A stretch of 64,000 bases of DNA, from assembly GCA_934667065.1 (NCBI GenBank), contig CAKULD010000002.1, forward strand, positions 124,001-188,000, written 5' to 3'. Each line of letters starts with the position of its first letter. Position 1 is the stretch's first letter. This document shows positions 6,765 through 14,355 of the stretch, one piece after another. Position numbers and translations under genes: made by a program. Origin of the DNA: an uncultured Collinsella sp. (lineage in GTDB: Bacteria; Actinomycetota; Coriobacteriia; Coriobacteriales; Coriobacteriaceae). Below the pieces are notes generated by a model. That model saw only the letters and a program-made list of their open reading frames with translations, did not search any database and was not told the DNA's origin.

Positions 6765-9749
6765 ATGGGCAACACCATGCATCAATACGCCCTCTTTGGG
6801 ACCGCACAATTTAAATACGATCAGACGATTGCGCACACCGCAGACCCACACCGACAAATCGTCATTTGCAACAACGGCTCAGACGTACGCTACGCAACGC
6901 TCGAAGAATGGGAAGAAGCCGGCGCTTTGTTCGTTGAACGTGCGCAAATCGAGGGCGTCGTCACCAGCGCGAGCCCAGCACGCGACAAACTTGAGCTCTT
7001 TCGCAGCCTCTTTACCGGGCGCAAAGATGTTTACGCTCATGGATATCGCAGAAAAGACGGAGGCATCGGCTATACGCCAGCCTGCGCAAACGAGTGGAAG
7101 GCAGGCATTTGCCCCAAAGCAGCCCAACAAAGAGTCAGATGCGCGGAGTGCGCAAATCGCGTCTTCCCCGAATTAAGCGATGCCGCAATCATCGCCCACT
7201 TTAAAGGCAACGATGACCGGTTCCGCGATGTCCTCGGGCAATATGTTCTCGACAGGGACTGCAACACGAAAGTTCTCGTCATCGATTTTGACAAAGCAGA
7301 CTGGAAAGAGGCAACAAATGCCGTACGGTTTGTTGCAAAACGACGGAACATTTACGCCGCCGTCGAGCGCTCAAGGTCCGGCAACGGCGCACACATCTGG
7401 TTTTTCTTTCTCGAGCCAATCAGCGCAAAGGCCGCCAGAGAGTTTGGAAGTTGCCTCATAACCGAAGCTGCGGCGCTTAATAAGACAATCACGTTCGAGG
7501 CCTTTGATCGAATGCTACCCGCTCAGGACACTATTCCCGATGGAGGTTTTGGAAACCTCATCGCACTTCCCTTTCAAGGCAAGGCACAACGTGAAGGAAA
7601 CAGCGTATTTGTAGACGAACAATTCGAGCCCTTTCCCGACCAATGGCTTTATCTGTCGCAAGTCCAGCTGATTCCGCGCTCGACAGTGCAAAATCTGATC
7701 GAGACCACTGGGGACAACCCACGCGGGCTAGCAACAGTCACGGTTGCAAACAAGACCAAACGATATGCCCAAAAACCACGAAAGCGGCCACCGCTCACAT
7801 CGCGGGACTTTCCCTCATCACTGCCCGTCACACAAGCCGATATGCTGTACATCCCCGAGAAATCTCTGAGCCCAGCGGCTCAAATGGAAATCCGCGGGCT
7901 CGCAACATTCGCCAACCCAGAATTCTATCGAGCGCAAGCCATGCATCAATCGGTATTCGGTAAACCGCGACTTATAAACCTCAGCGAACTGAGAGATGGT
8001 TATGTTGCGATTCCCCGGGGCTGCAAAACTCAGCTTGAGCAGCTGCTCCGAGAAACCGGCGTTACTGCCCACTATTCAGACGAACGTAAATCCGACAATC
8101 AAATTGTGATGACATTTAAAGGCGCCCTTCGCCCTGAACAGCAAATCGCCGCTGAGCAGCTACTTGGATACGAAGATGGAATCATGTCCGCGCCGACAGG
8201 CTTCGGTAAAACAGTCATCGGGGCCTATCTTATTGCCTCCATTGGCCTTCCAACGCTCGTCATCGTTCCCAAGACCGCGCTCATAGCTCAATGGAGATCT
8301 CAGCTCGAGCAGTTCCTCGACATTACGGACAACAGAGAACCCGTCCGAACCCCAAAAGGACGAATTAGCAAAAGGCAGCCTCCGGTCATCGGACAAATAG
8401 GAGGAGGCAAAAATGCCGTAAGCGGCCTCGTCGACGTCGCTTCGTTCCAGTCGCTGTCTGGCAAAGACCCTCAAACCGGGGAGCCGATAGTTAAGGACCT
8501 TGTTCGCAATTACGGCGTCATTATCTGCGACGAATGTCATCACGCCGCCGCGCCACAGCTCGAGCTTGTTCTCAAGTCTGCCCCGGCCAAATACGTATAC
8601 GGCCTTTCTGCGACGCCCGAACGATCCGACGGCCTTACGAAGGCGCTCTCCATGCTCTGCGGCCCGCTCCGCTATGTCATCGATCCAAAAACGCAAGCGA
8701 TCCAGCAGGGTATTCAGCGCATCGTACGGCCTCGTTTTACCGGAATTCGACTACCCGCCTACGAGCCGGGAGCAAGCTTCAATCAGATTCTCGACCCGCT
8801 GTGTGCGCATGCAGCTAGAAACGAATTGATTGTCAACGACGCTCTTGAAGCTGCGTCAAACGGTCGGCATCCGCTCGTGCTGTCTAAAAGGAAAAAGCAT
8901 GCCGAGGAGCTGTTCAGGCTGCTTAAAGACCAAGGACACGAGCCCATTCTCCTGACCGGAGAAATCGACGCCAAAGAAAGAAAGGCGATACTGAGCAGTC
9001 TTCCCTGCTTCGAACACGAACATCGAATCATCGTCGCCACCGAAAGCCTTCTGGGCGAGGGCTTCGATCTGTCCTACCTTGACACTCTCCTCATTGCCAC
9101 GCCGATATCGTGGGACGGCAGCATCACGCAGCAGGCGGGCAGGCTCCATAGAAGCCACGAGGGCAAACGACAGGTTGAGATATTCGACTACGTTGATTTG
9201 TCGATACCCATGCTCGCCCGCATGTACCAGAAAAGACTCAAGACCTACGCCAAGCTCGGGTACGAGGTTTATGCAGCGAAAGACGCCAGCCAAGTCGAGG
9301 CAAACATCCTAATTGACTCTTCGCATTTCCTTGAGACCCTGAACAAAGATATCGTCAATGCCACGAAGAACGTTTTCATCGCCGCACCCTATGCATCTTC
9401 CGCATGCCTTACGAAACTCAAGGATTCACTCACCAGCTCCATGACTCGAGGAATTCGCATTGAGATAATCGTTGCCTCAACTCCGCGCGATGATGCGAAG
9501 GCGGTCTTTGCCGAAATGGGCATCGGCTATTCCGTCAAAACTGAAGGACGCTTGTGCGCGGCAGTGATTGACGAGGAAACCGTCTGGTACGGAACCATTC
9601 CGTTACTGGCTTTTCCCAAGAATGAGGATTGCAGCATTCATTTCAAAAGCAGCGAAGTCGCCGCCGAGCTTTTGGACGAAATCCAGCGAAGAGGAGAACC
9701 GAATGTTGCAGCAACAGGTGGGACACCCCCATCACTTGCGGTGAAATAG
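6765..9749 (+). CDS. TOTE-type conflict protein: archaeo-eukaryotic primase + SF2 helicase + PLD-like domain
   Basis: Predicted anti-mobile-element protein of 994 aa. Residues about 75-300 match the TOTE primase domain: DVYAHGYRRKDG, a zinc site (Cys107, Cys116, Cys126, Cys129), the catalytic pair Asp174/Asp176 in VIDFDKADW, the His210 motif SGNGAHIWFFF, and FDRMLPAQDT with Asp248. Residues about 455-830 are a superfamily II helicase with Walker A APTGFGKT (476-483), DECHH (about 588) and GLSATPERSDG. Residues about 855-990 resemble a PLD nuclease domain (VWYGTIPLLA), but the HxK pair is absent. Base composition is visibly less GC-rich than the neighbours. The last nine codons and the stop lie inside the right direct repeat. 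No good ribosome-binding site is seen at the ATG, so the N-terminus may be truncated. Confidence 0.88.
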   Translation: MGNTMHQYALFGTAQFKYDQTIAHTADPHRQIVICNNGSDVRYATLEEWEEAGALFVERAQIEGVVTSASPARDKLELFRSLFTGRKDVYAHGYRRKDGGIGYTPACANEWKAGICPKAAQQRVRCAECANRVFPELSDAAIIAHFKGNDDRFRDVLGQYVLDRDCNTKVLVIDFDKADWKEATNAVRFVAKRRNIYAAVERSRSGNGAHIWFFFLEPISAKAAREFGSCLITEAAALNKTITFEAFDRMLPAQDTIPDGGFGNLIALPFQGKAQREGNSVFVDEQFEPFPDQWLYLSQVQLIPRSTVQNLIETTGDNPRGLATVTVANKTKRYAQKPRKRPPLTSRDFPSSLPVTQADMLYIPEKSLSPAAQMEIRGLATFANPEFYRAQAMHQSVFGKPRLINLSELRDGYVAIPRGCKTQLEQLLRETGVTAHYSDERKSDNQIVMTFKGALRPEQQIAAEQLLGYEDGIMSAPTGFGKTVIGAYLIASIGLPTLVIVPKTALIAQWRSQLEQFLDITDNREPVRTPKGRISKRQPPVIGQIGGGKNAVSGLVDVASFQSLSGKDPQTGEPIVKDLVRNYGVIICDECHHAAAPQLELVLKSAPAKYVYGLSATPERSDGLTKALSMLCGPLRYVIDPKTQAIQQGIQRIVRPRFTGIRLPAYEPGASFNQILDPLCAHAARNELIVNDALEAASNGRHPLVLSKRKKHAEELFRLLKDQGHEPILLTGEIDAKERKAILSSLPCFEHEHRIIVATESLLGEGFDLSYLDTLLIATPISWDGSITQQAGRLHRSHEGKRQVEIFDYVDLSIPMLARMYQKRLKTYAKLGYEVYAAKDASQVEANILIDSSHFLETLNKDIVNATKNVFIAAPYASSACLTKLKDSLTSSMTRGIRIEIIVASTPRDDAKAVFAEMGIGYSVKTEGRLCAAVIDEETVWYGTIPLLAFPKNEDCSIHFKSSEVAAELLDEIQRRGEPNVAATGGTPPSLAVK

Positions 9750-9801
9750 GGACTGTTTTTGGCTTATCAGCCGCAAATCAATCCCTATTCCACCGCAACT
9801 T
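9724..9801 (+). repeat. Right 78-bp direct repeat bounding the TOTE gene (contains family A copy A3)
   Basis: Same-orientation copy of 6162-6239, 74 of 78 positions identical. Family A copy A3 has arms at 9736-9752 and 9782-9798 with inner hairpin GGCT-TATC-AGCC. It supplies the last nine codons and the TAG stop of the TOTE reading frame, so the original 3' end of that gene was probably replaced when the repeat arrived. It ends 12 bp before the toxin stop codon. Confidence 0.92.
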
Positions 9802-9813
9802 AAAATCGAGTGG

Positions 9814-10122
9814 CTAGCTCAGTGGGCCCTGGAACAGTTCTTGATGCGAACCCATTCTTACCAGTCGGATCACTGGATTGGTTTTGTGCGGCAGGTAGAG
9901 AACGACCACGTCGACCAGGCCGTCGGATAGATGGAAATCGATGTGACCGTTGTAGTTGCCGCCCGGGTTGGAGAGCTCGTGGGCGCTATACTCTGCCGGA
10001 AGCGAACCATGTGCCGCAAGCTCGGCGACAGCTGCCTTAAACTCGGTTTTTAACTGCGGATGGCTCTGCATCGTTCGCTTATAGTCGGTCTTAAACTGAG
10101 CCTCGACCTTAATCTCAAACAT
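9814..10122 (-). CDS. YafQ/RelE-family mRNA interferase toxin
   Basis: Ribosome-dependent endoribonuclease toxin of 102 aa, the normal size for YafQ. The C-terminal half matches YafQ: LPAEYSAHEL, GHIDFHLSDGLVDVVVLY and RMGSHQELF. His48, His64 and His93 fall where YafQ has its catalytic histidines, and Asp67 is also kept; the residue after that aspartate is Gly rather than Trp. It lies 3 bp downstream of the antitoxin gene on the same strand, so the pair is one operon. The toxin is expected to be held inactive by the upstream RelB/DinJ-like protein. Confidence 0.88.
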   Translation of the reverse strand: MFEIKVEAQFKTDYKRTMQSHPQLKTEFKAAVAELAAHGSLPAEYSAHELSNPGGNYNGHIDFHLSDGLVDVVVLYLPHKTNPVIRLVRMGSHQELFQGPLS

Positions 10123-10125
10123 CGC

Positions 10126-10425
10126 CTAGTCCTCATCGAGGAACGACATCAGCTCATCAACGTTATCGAATGACGGGCTGTCGTCCGGCAAAATTCCCAG
10201 CTCATGAGCCTCGGCGATCACCATGGCGCGCCTCGTCGCCTCGTTGGGTGCCTCCGGTCGACCCACAATCTCAAACGGAATCTTCCGCTGATTCACCAGC
10301 TGCCGAACAGCCAGGTTGAGATAGGAATTAAGGCTCAAGCCAACCGAATCTAAAAACTCAGTCGCCTGCTCCTTGAGTCCCTCTTCGATGCGAACCGTCG
10401 TGGGCTTAACCGTTGCAGTAGACAT
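10126..10425 (-). CDS. RelB/DinJ-family antitoxin
   Basis: Antitoxin of 99 aa. The N-terminal region (VKPTTVRIEEGLKEQATEFLDSVGLSLNSYLNLAVRQLV, given here as family-type ribbon-helix-helix, residues about 5-43) would dimerise and bind DNA. The C-terminal acidic tail ending MSFLDED would wrap the toxin. The ATG at 10425 has a near-perfect GAGGAGGT 5 bases upstream and is chosen over 10512, which would put the operator inside the gene. The pair is probably autoregulated through the perfect palindrome at 10473-10508. A TATACT at 10457-10462 (minus strand) is a candidate -10 box. Confidence 0.88.
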   Translation of the reverse strand: MSTATVKPTTVRIEEGLKEQATEFLDSVGLSLNSYLNLAVRQLVNQRKIPFEIVGRPEAPNEATRRAMVIAEAHELGILPDDSPSFDNVDELMSFLDED

Positions 10426-10472
10426 ACGCGACCTCCTCGACCTCGTCTTTTGCATCAGTATACCCAATAAAA

Positions 10473-10508
10473 ATGGCAATCTGATGTTAGATAGCATCAG
10501 ATTGCCAT
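10473..10508. promoter_or_regulatory. Likely operator of the toxin-antitoxin operon
   Basis: Perfect 14-bp arms ATGGCAATCTGATG (10473-10486) and CATCAGATTGCCAT (10495-10508) with an 8-bp spacer. It lies 11 bp upstream of a minus-strand TATACT, where a -35 box would be, so bound RelB-like dimers could block transcription. It could also act as the transcript end of the LOG gene, whose stop is 31 bp away, but there is no T-run after the stem. Confidence 0.65.
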
Positions 10509-10539
10509 GCATATTCGTGTCACGACAGGCACGATCACT

Positions 10540-11298
10540 CTACATCAGCCCGCTCAGGGCGACGTCGACGGCTTCGTTGAGGTCGTCGGTGATGTGCACT
10601 AGGTCCGGATCGAGCGGGCTGATCATACCGGCGTCCATCACCGGGCCGTTGAGCCAGTCGAACAAGCCCTGCCAGTATTCGCTGCCCACCAGCACGAGCG
10701 GCATGCGCTTGACTTTGTGCGTCTGCACCAGCGTGAGTACCTCGAACATCTCGTCGAGCGTACCGAAGCCGCCGGGAAACACGATGGCGCCCGAGCTGTA
10801 TTTGACGAACATGGTCTTGCGCACAAAGAAGTAGCGGAAGTCCATGCCGAGGTTCACGTATTTATTGAGCCCCTGCTCGTGCGGTAGCTCGATCCCTAAG
10901 CCAACCGACTTGCCGTTGACGCTCGCCGCTCCCCTGTTGGCCGCCTCCATGATGCCGGGGCCGCCGCCGGTGATAACCGCAACGCCGCGCTGGGCAATCT
11001 TGCGACCGACGGTACGCGCCGCCTTGTAGACCGGGTCCGTCTTGGGCGTGCGGGCGCTGCCGAAGATCGTCACCGCGGGACCGAGCTCCGCAAGCGCGCC
11101 AAAGCCATCGACAAACTCGGCCTGAATACGCAGCACGCGCCACGGATCGGCATGCAGCCAGTCGGTCGATTCCTCGGGCGCCAACAGGTTGGCGTAGGTG
11201 TTGTCCTTAGGGATCATGGGCCCGCGCATGACCACGGGGCCGCGGCGGTACGTCTCGTCGTAGGCAGGCTCGCCCTCGACGTTCTCATTTTTAATCAT
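10540..11298 (-). CDS. LOG family protein (TIGR00730-type nucleotide hydrolase)
   Basis: Rossmann-fold protein of 252 aa with the two signature motifs of the LOG/lysine-decarboxylase-like family: GGGPGIMEAANRGA and PGGFGTLDEMFE. Family members hydrolyse nucleoside 5'-monophosphates such as cytokinin ribotides to base and ribose-5-phosphate; the physiological substrate here is unknown. The N-terminal 40 residues precede the conserved fold and look disordered. AGGAG lies just before the ATG at 11298, which is preferred over 11370 because the latter would read through the terminator of the upstream gene. Confidence 0.85.
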   Translation of the reverse strand: MIKNENVEGEPAYDETYRRGPVVMRGPMIPKDNTYANLLAPEESTDWLHADPWRVLRIQAEFVDGFGALAELGPAVTIFGSARTPKTDPVYKAARTVGRKIAQRGVAVITGGGPGIMEAANRGAASVNGKSVGLGIELPHEQGLNKYVNLGMDFRYFFVRKTMFVKYSSGAIVFPGGFGTLDEMFEVLTLVQTHKVKRMPLVLVGSEYWQGLFDWLNGPVMDAGMISPLDPDLVHITDDLNEAVDVALSGLM

Positions 11299-11313
11299 GG
11301 GTACTCCTATCGA

Positions 11314-11362
11314 GAAAAAGAAAAACGGGCGGGGTCGACGCCATGCGCCAAACACCCGCCCG
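11314..11362 (-). terminator. Intrinsic terminator for tgt transcript
   Basis: On the minus strand, CGGGCGGG and CCCGCCCG (plus-strand 11326-11333 and 11355-11362) form the stem, followed by TTTTTCTTTTT. It ends transcripts from tgt about 150 nt past its stop and lies just upstream of the LOG gene. Confidence 0.85.
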
Positions 11363-11363
11363 A

Positions 11364-11511
11364 ACATCAACTATTCGGTATGGTACCCACGATGCATCAA
11401 GTGCTTGCAAGCTATCGGTCAGCGGCCGCGCAAACGGCGGTAACGAACGTGATGACCGGCCGGTGCTCGCCCTTTGCCGTTGCCCACGCTCTGCAAGCAC
11501 CCGCGCCGCTC
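11364..11511 (-). other. Structured 3' region after tgt
   Basis: This 148-bp stretch between the tgt stop and the terminator holds nested complementary segments: GTGCTTGCA (11401-11409) with TGCAAGCAC (11492-11500), and AACGGC (11433-11438) with GCCGTT (11476-11481). No reading frame with a ribosome-binding site is seen. It may simply be a folded 3' UTR or could yield a small RNA. Confidence 0.4.
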
Positions 11512-12651
11512 TTAGTAATCCACTGCCGCAGGGCTGTTCATCCAGTCGCTCACAAACGCGCCGTAACGGCCCTCGATAATGGCCTGGCGAGCACGCTGCA
11601 TAAGGTTGAGCAGGTAGTAAATGTTGTGCATCGAAAGCAGGATGCCGCCGAGCATCTCCTTCTGCGTGACCATGTGGCGGATGAGCGCACGGCTGTAGCC
11701 GCCCGTGCACACCGGGCAGGTGCAGGTGGGATCGATGGGGCCGTCGTCGTGAGCAAAGCGCGCGTTACGGAAGTTGAGGCGACCCTCGCTGGAGAACGCC
11801 GTGCCCATACGGCCGGTACGCGTCGGCAGCACGCAGTCAAACATGTCGATGCCCACTCCCACGCCGCGCACGAGCGTGGTCGGATTGCCGACGCCCATCA
11901 GATAGCGCGGCTTGTGCTTGGGCATGTACTCGCTCGCGAGCGGCGCCAGCGTCTCGAACATGGTCTCGTGGTCCTCGCCCACCGAGTAGCCGCCGATGCC
12001 GTAACCCGGGAAGTCGCCGCACTCCTCCAGATGGCGCAGCGAGCGCAGGCGCAGGTCCAGATGCATACCGCCCTGGACGATGCCAAAAAGCGCCTGGTCA
12101 TCGCGGGTGTGCGCCTTATAGCAGCGCTCGGCCCACATGCTCGACAGCTCCACGGCGCGCTCAACGTAGGCGCGCGTGGCGGGATAGCCGGGGCACTGGT
12201 CGAGCTGCATGCAGATGTCGGAGCCGAGCTTCATGGCGATTTCCATGTTGTCCTCGGGCGTCCAGAACACGTGGCGACCGTCGTAGTCGTTGACAATAAA
12301 ACGAACGCCCTCGTCGGTAAGCTTGACGGCGTCGTTGTGGCTGAACACCTGGAATCCGCCCGAGTCGGTGAGGATGGGGCCGTGCCAGTTCATAAACTTG
12401 TGCAGTCCGCCCAGCTCGGCGATGGTGTCCTCGCCGGGGCGCATGGACAGGTGATAGGTGTTGGCAAGCACGATCTGCGCACCGAGCTGCTTGACGGTCT
12501 CGGTGGGAATGCCCTTGACGTTTGCCTTGGTGCCCACGGGCATAAAGATCGGCGTCTCGATGTCGCCGTGCGGGGTATGCAGCACGGCGGCGCGCGCGTG
12601 TGTGGTCGGGTCCTCGGCGATCAGGTCGAATTTAAAGAGGTTCTGGTCCAT
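11512..12651 (-). CDS. tgt: tRNA-guanine transglycosylase
   Basis: Exchanges guanine 34 in GUN-anticodon tRNAs for a queuine precursor (preQ1 in most bacteria), the base-insertion step of queuosine synthesis. 379 aa, normal length. Visible landmarks: LTDSGGFQVFS with the catalytic Asp, the GIVQGG motif, the YLMGVG motif, FDCVLPTRTGRMG with the nucleophile Asp, and the zinc site CTCPVC plus a downstream Cys/His (GGYSRALIRH). queA and queH, which complete queuosine, lie 3.8-5.7 kb upstream on the same strand. The start at 12651 is followed at once by the conserved N-terminal region. Confidence 0.95.
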   Translation of the reverse strand: MDQNLFKFDLIAEDPTTHARAAVLHTPHGDIETPIFMPVGTKANVKGIPTETVKQLGAQIVLANTYHLSMRPGEDTIAELGGLHKFMNWHGPILTDSGGFQVFSHNDAVKLTDEGVRFIVNDYDGRHVFWTPEDNMEIAMKLGSDICMQLDQCPGYPATRAYVERAVELSSMWAERCYKAHTRDDQALFGIVQGGMHLDLRLRSLRHLEECGDFPGYGIGGYSVGEDHETMFETLAPLASEYMPKHKPRYLMGVGNPTTLVRGVGVGIDMFDCVLPTRTGRMGTAFSSEGRLNFRNARFAHDDGPIDPTCTCPVCTGGYSRALIRHMVTQKEMLGGILLSMHNIYYLLNLMQRARQAIIEGRYGAFVSDWMNSPAAVDY

Positions 12652-12793
12652 AAACTGGAACTCCTTGGTTGCGGTTCATACGCAGACCATTATACGGGCA
12701 ACCAACGAGGAGCACCGACTCGACAGAAACTGGCGCAAGAGGTGGCGCGGCAGGGACACGGCAAATGAGCGTGGATTTTTGGACGCTTGACAC

Positions 12794-12861
12794 ATGAGCG
12801 TGGATAATCTCCCACTTTTGCCCAAAACACAGACCAAAAACGGGAGATTATCCACGCTCAT
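12794..12861. repeat. Family D palindrome
   Basis: Perfect 20-bp arms ATGAGCGTGGATAATCTCCC (12794-12813) and their complement (12842-12861), separated by a 28-nt loop. Only one full copy is seen in the window, plus a half-arm at about 12763. It directly adjoins C1. Confidence 0.85.
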
Positions 12862-12869
12862 TTTGTGAG

Positions 12870-12925
12870 TAGTCGTTGGGGACGTTCTTAAACGACTAGT
12901 CAAACAAGAACGTCCCCAACGACTA
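12870..12925. repeat. Family C palindrome, copy C1
   Basis: Perfect 20-bp arms (12870-12889 and 12906-12925), core GTTGGGGACGTTCTT, around a loop containing GACTAGTC. The start of the left arm, AGTCGTT (12871-12877), can also pair with AACGACT in the loop (12891-12897), giving two alternative folds. Copy C2 is at 16225-16280. Confidence 0.88.
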
Positions 12926-13054
12926 GTCCCAGGGGATTAGGAGTGTCCCAAGGTGCCGGCAGAAAAGGAACGTCCCCAAGTGCCACCAAGGTGATCCGTT
13001 TTCCTCCGTCCCCAAGGGATCATTTTTAGCAGTTTGAACCGAAACAACGTCACA

Positions 13055-13264
13055 GGTTGAGCCAACGTCAGCGAGCGACGTCCAGGGCGAACAAGTTGGC
13101 ATGAAAAAGGCAAGGCATAGACCTTCTGGTCATGCCTTGCCTTTTGAATGACAAATTGTCGCCCTGGGCGTCGCGCAGCGTCGACCGGTCCGCCGTTCGT
13201 TAGAACGGCGGAACCTAAGGGCGCAGCGTCGGCCCGTTACGGCGTTTGGTAAAACGCCGTAACC
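13055..13264 (-). repeat. Family E nested hairpin, copy E2
   Basis: Conserved left flank GGTTGAGC...GTCAGCGAGCG, then outer arms CGTCCAGGGCGA / TCGCCCTGGGCG, an inner stem AAGGCAAGGCAT...GACC-TTCT-GGTC...ATGCCTTGCCTT, then conserved right flank GCGCAGCGTCGA. Two tail hairpins follow (CCGCCGTT / AACGGCGG and TTACGGCGTTT / AAACGCCGTAA), separated by another GCGCAGCGTCG. The element ends one base before the SDR stop codon. Confidence 0.88.
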
Positions 13265-13265
13265 A

Positions 13266-14066
13266 TTAAGGACGCTGGCCCATGCCACCCTCGAGGGTGA
13301 CGGTCTCGCCGTTCATGTACTTAAAGTCGGGTCCGCAAAGCTGAACGACCACACGGCCGATCTCCTTCTCGACGTCGCCGTAGTGGCCCGCCGGCGGCAT
13401 GTGGACGTTGGCCTTGAACGCCTCAGGGTAGGCATCCTGGAAGTTCTCGAGCGCAGCGGTCCAGGCAAGCGGGCACACGATGTTGACGTTGATGCCGTCG
13501 GGGCCCCACTCGTTGGCGGCGACGCGGGTCAGGCCGCGGATGCCCTCCTTGGCAGCGGCGTAGCTGCACTGGCCATAGTTGCCAAACAGGCCGGCGCCCG
13601 AAGCAAAGTTGACCACGGAACCCTTGGTCTCCTTCAGGTGCGGATAGGCCTTCTGCATATACAGATAGGTGGCGTACAGACCGGAGTAAATGGCCAGGTT
13701 GAACTGGTCCATGGTGTGATCGGCGATGGTCACACCCGAGGCGCTGGCCTGGGCGTTGTTGACGACAGCGTCGATACGGCCGAACTCGGCGATAGCCTGG
13801 TCGATAACGTTCTGGACGACGGCCTCGTTGTCCTGACCAGCCGAGACATCGGCCTGAACAGGCAGAACCTTGACGCCGTACTCAGCCTCGAGAGACTCCT
13901 TGGCAGCCTCGAGCTTGGCAACGTTACGGCCGGTGATAACGAGGTTTGCGCCCTCCTTGGCAAAAGCGATATCGATGCCGTAGCCGATGGAGCCAGCGGA
14001 GCCGTCCTTGAGCGTGGCCTTGCCGCCGCCGGTGATGATCACGGTCTTACCAGTGAAAAGTCCCAT
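13266..14066 (-). CDS. Short-chain dehydrogenase/reductase
   Basis: NAD(P)-dependent oxidoreductase of the SDR family, 266 aa. The cofactor motif begins TGGG at residues 12-15 but has about ten extra residues before the AGSIGYG turn, a lengthened binding loop. NNAQAS at 103-108 replaces the usual NNAG. The catalytic residues are Ser156, Tyr169 and Lys173 in a YAAAK motif. GAAAGGA precedes the ATG at 14066; the longer reading frame to 14270 lacks such a site. Substrate unknown; bile-acid or steroid dehydrogenation is a possibility in gut Coriobacteriia but nothing in the sequence proves it. Family E element E2 lies right after its stop. Confidence 0.87.
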   Translation of the reverse strand: MGLFTGKTVIITGGGKATLKDGSAGSIGYGIDIAFAKEGANLVITGRNVAKLEAAKESLEAEYGVKVLPVQADVSAGQDNEAVVQNVIDQAIAEFGRIDAVVNNAQASASGVTIADHTMDQFNLAIYSGLYATYLYMQKAYPHLKETKGSVVNFASGAGLFGNYGQCSYAAAKEGIRGLTRVAANEWGPDGINVNIVCPLAWTAALENFQDAYPEAFKANVHMPPAGHYGDVEKEIGRVVVQLCGPDFKYMNGETVTLEGGMGQRP

Positions 14067-14355
14067 ACAAAGTCCTTTCAAAATCGCGACGGGCGAACCC
14101 GCCGGCTGCGCGCATCCAAATAAACGCGCCAAAAGCTGAGATGCAACTTTAGCGTGTTCAAGTGAAAATAAAAGACCTCGGCAGGCGAACGGCATAACGT
14201 CTTTCGGCGAAGGGAATGTCAAGTACAAACTGGATAAAGCGGCCGAGTTTTTGTTGTCGAAACGAGCCATCGAACACGTTTTGAAACTTTGCTGCGGGGC
14301 GCGGGATGTCGGCGCGAAACTTTATTATAGGGTGACGAACAACGATGAGGAGCAC

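Larger units (their letters stand above)
12652..13054. other. Repeat-rich gap upstream of tgt
   Basis: No gene is seen. The stretch holds palindromes D and C1, a partial extra copy of the D arm at about 12763 (ATGAGCGTGGAT), and degraded family C fragments around 12970 (AACGTCCCCAAG). A small stem TGATCC / GGATCA (12992-12997, 13017-13022) is followed by five Ts. The tgt promoter must lie in the first 100 bp. Confidence 0.6.

Noticed and set aside
12652..13264. Clustered palindromes as a possible CRISPR array
   Set aside because: Repeats are not regularly spaced, spacers are absent and no cas genes are nearby.
13055..13264. Family E tail hairpins as integron attC sites
   Set aside because: The hairpin ends (GTTACGC / GCGTAAC) do not fit GTTRRRY / RYYYAAC, and no integrase gene or cassette array is present.
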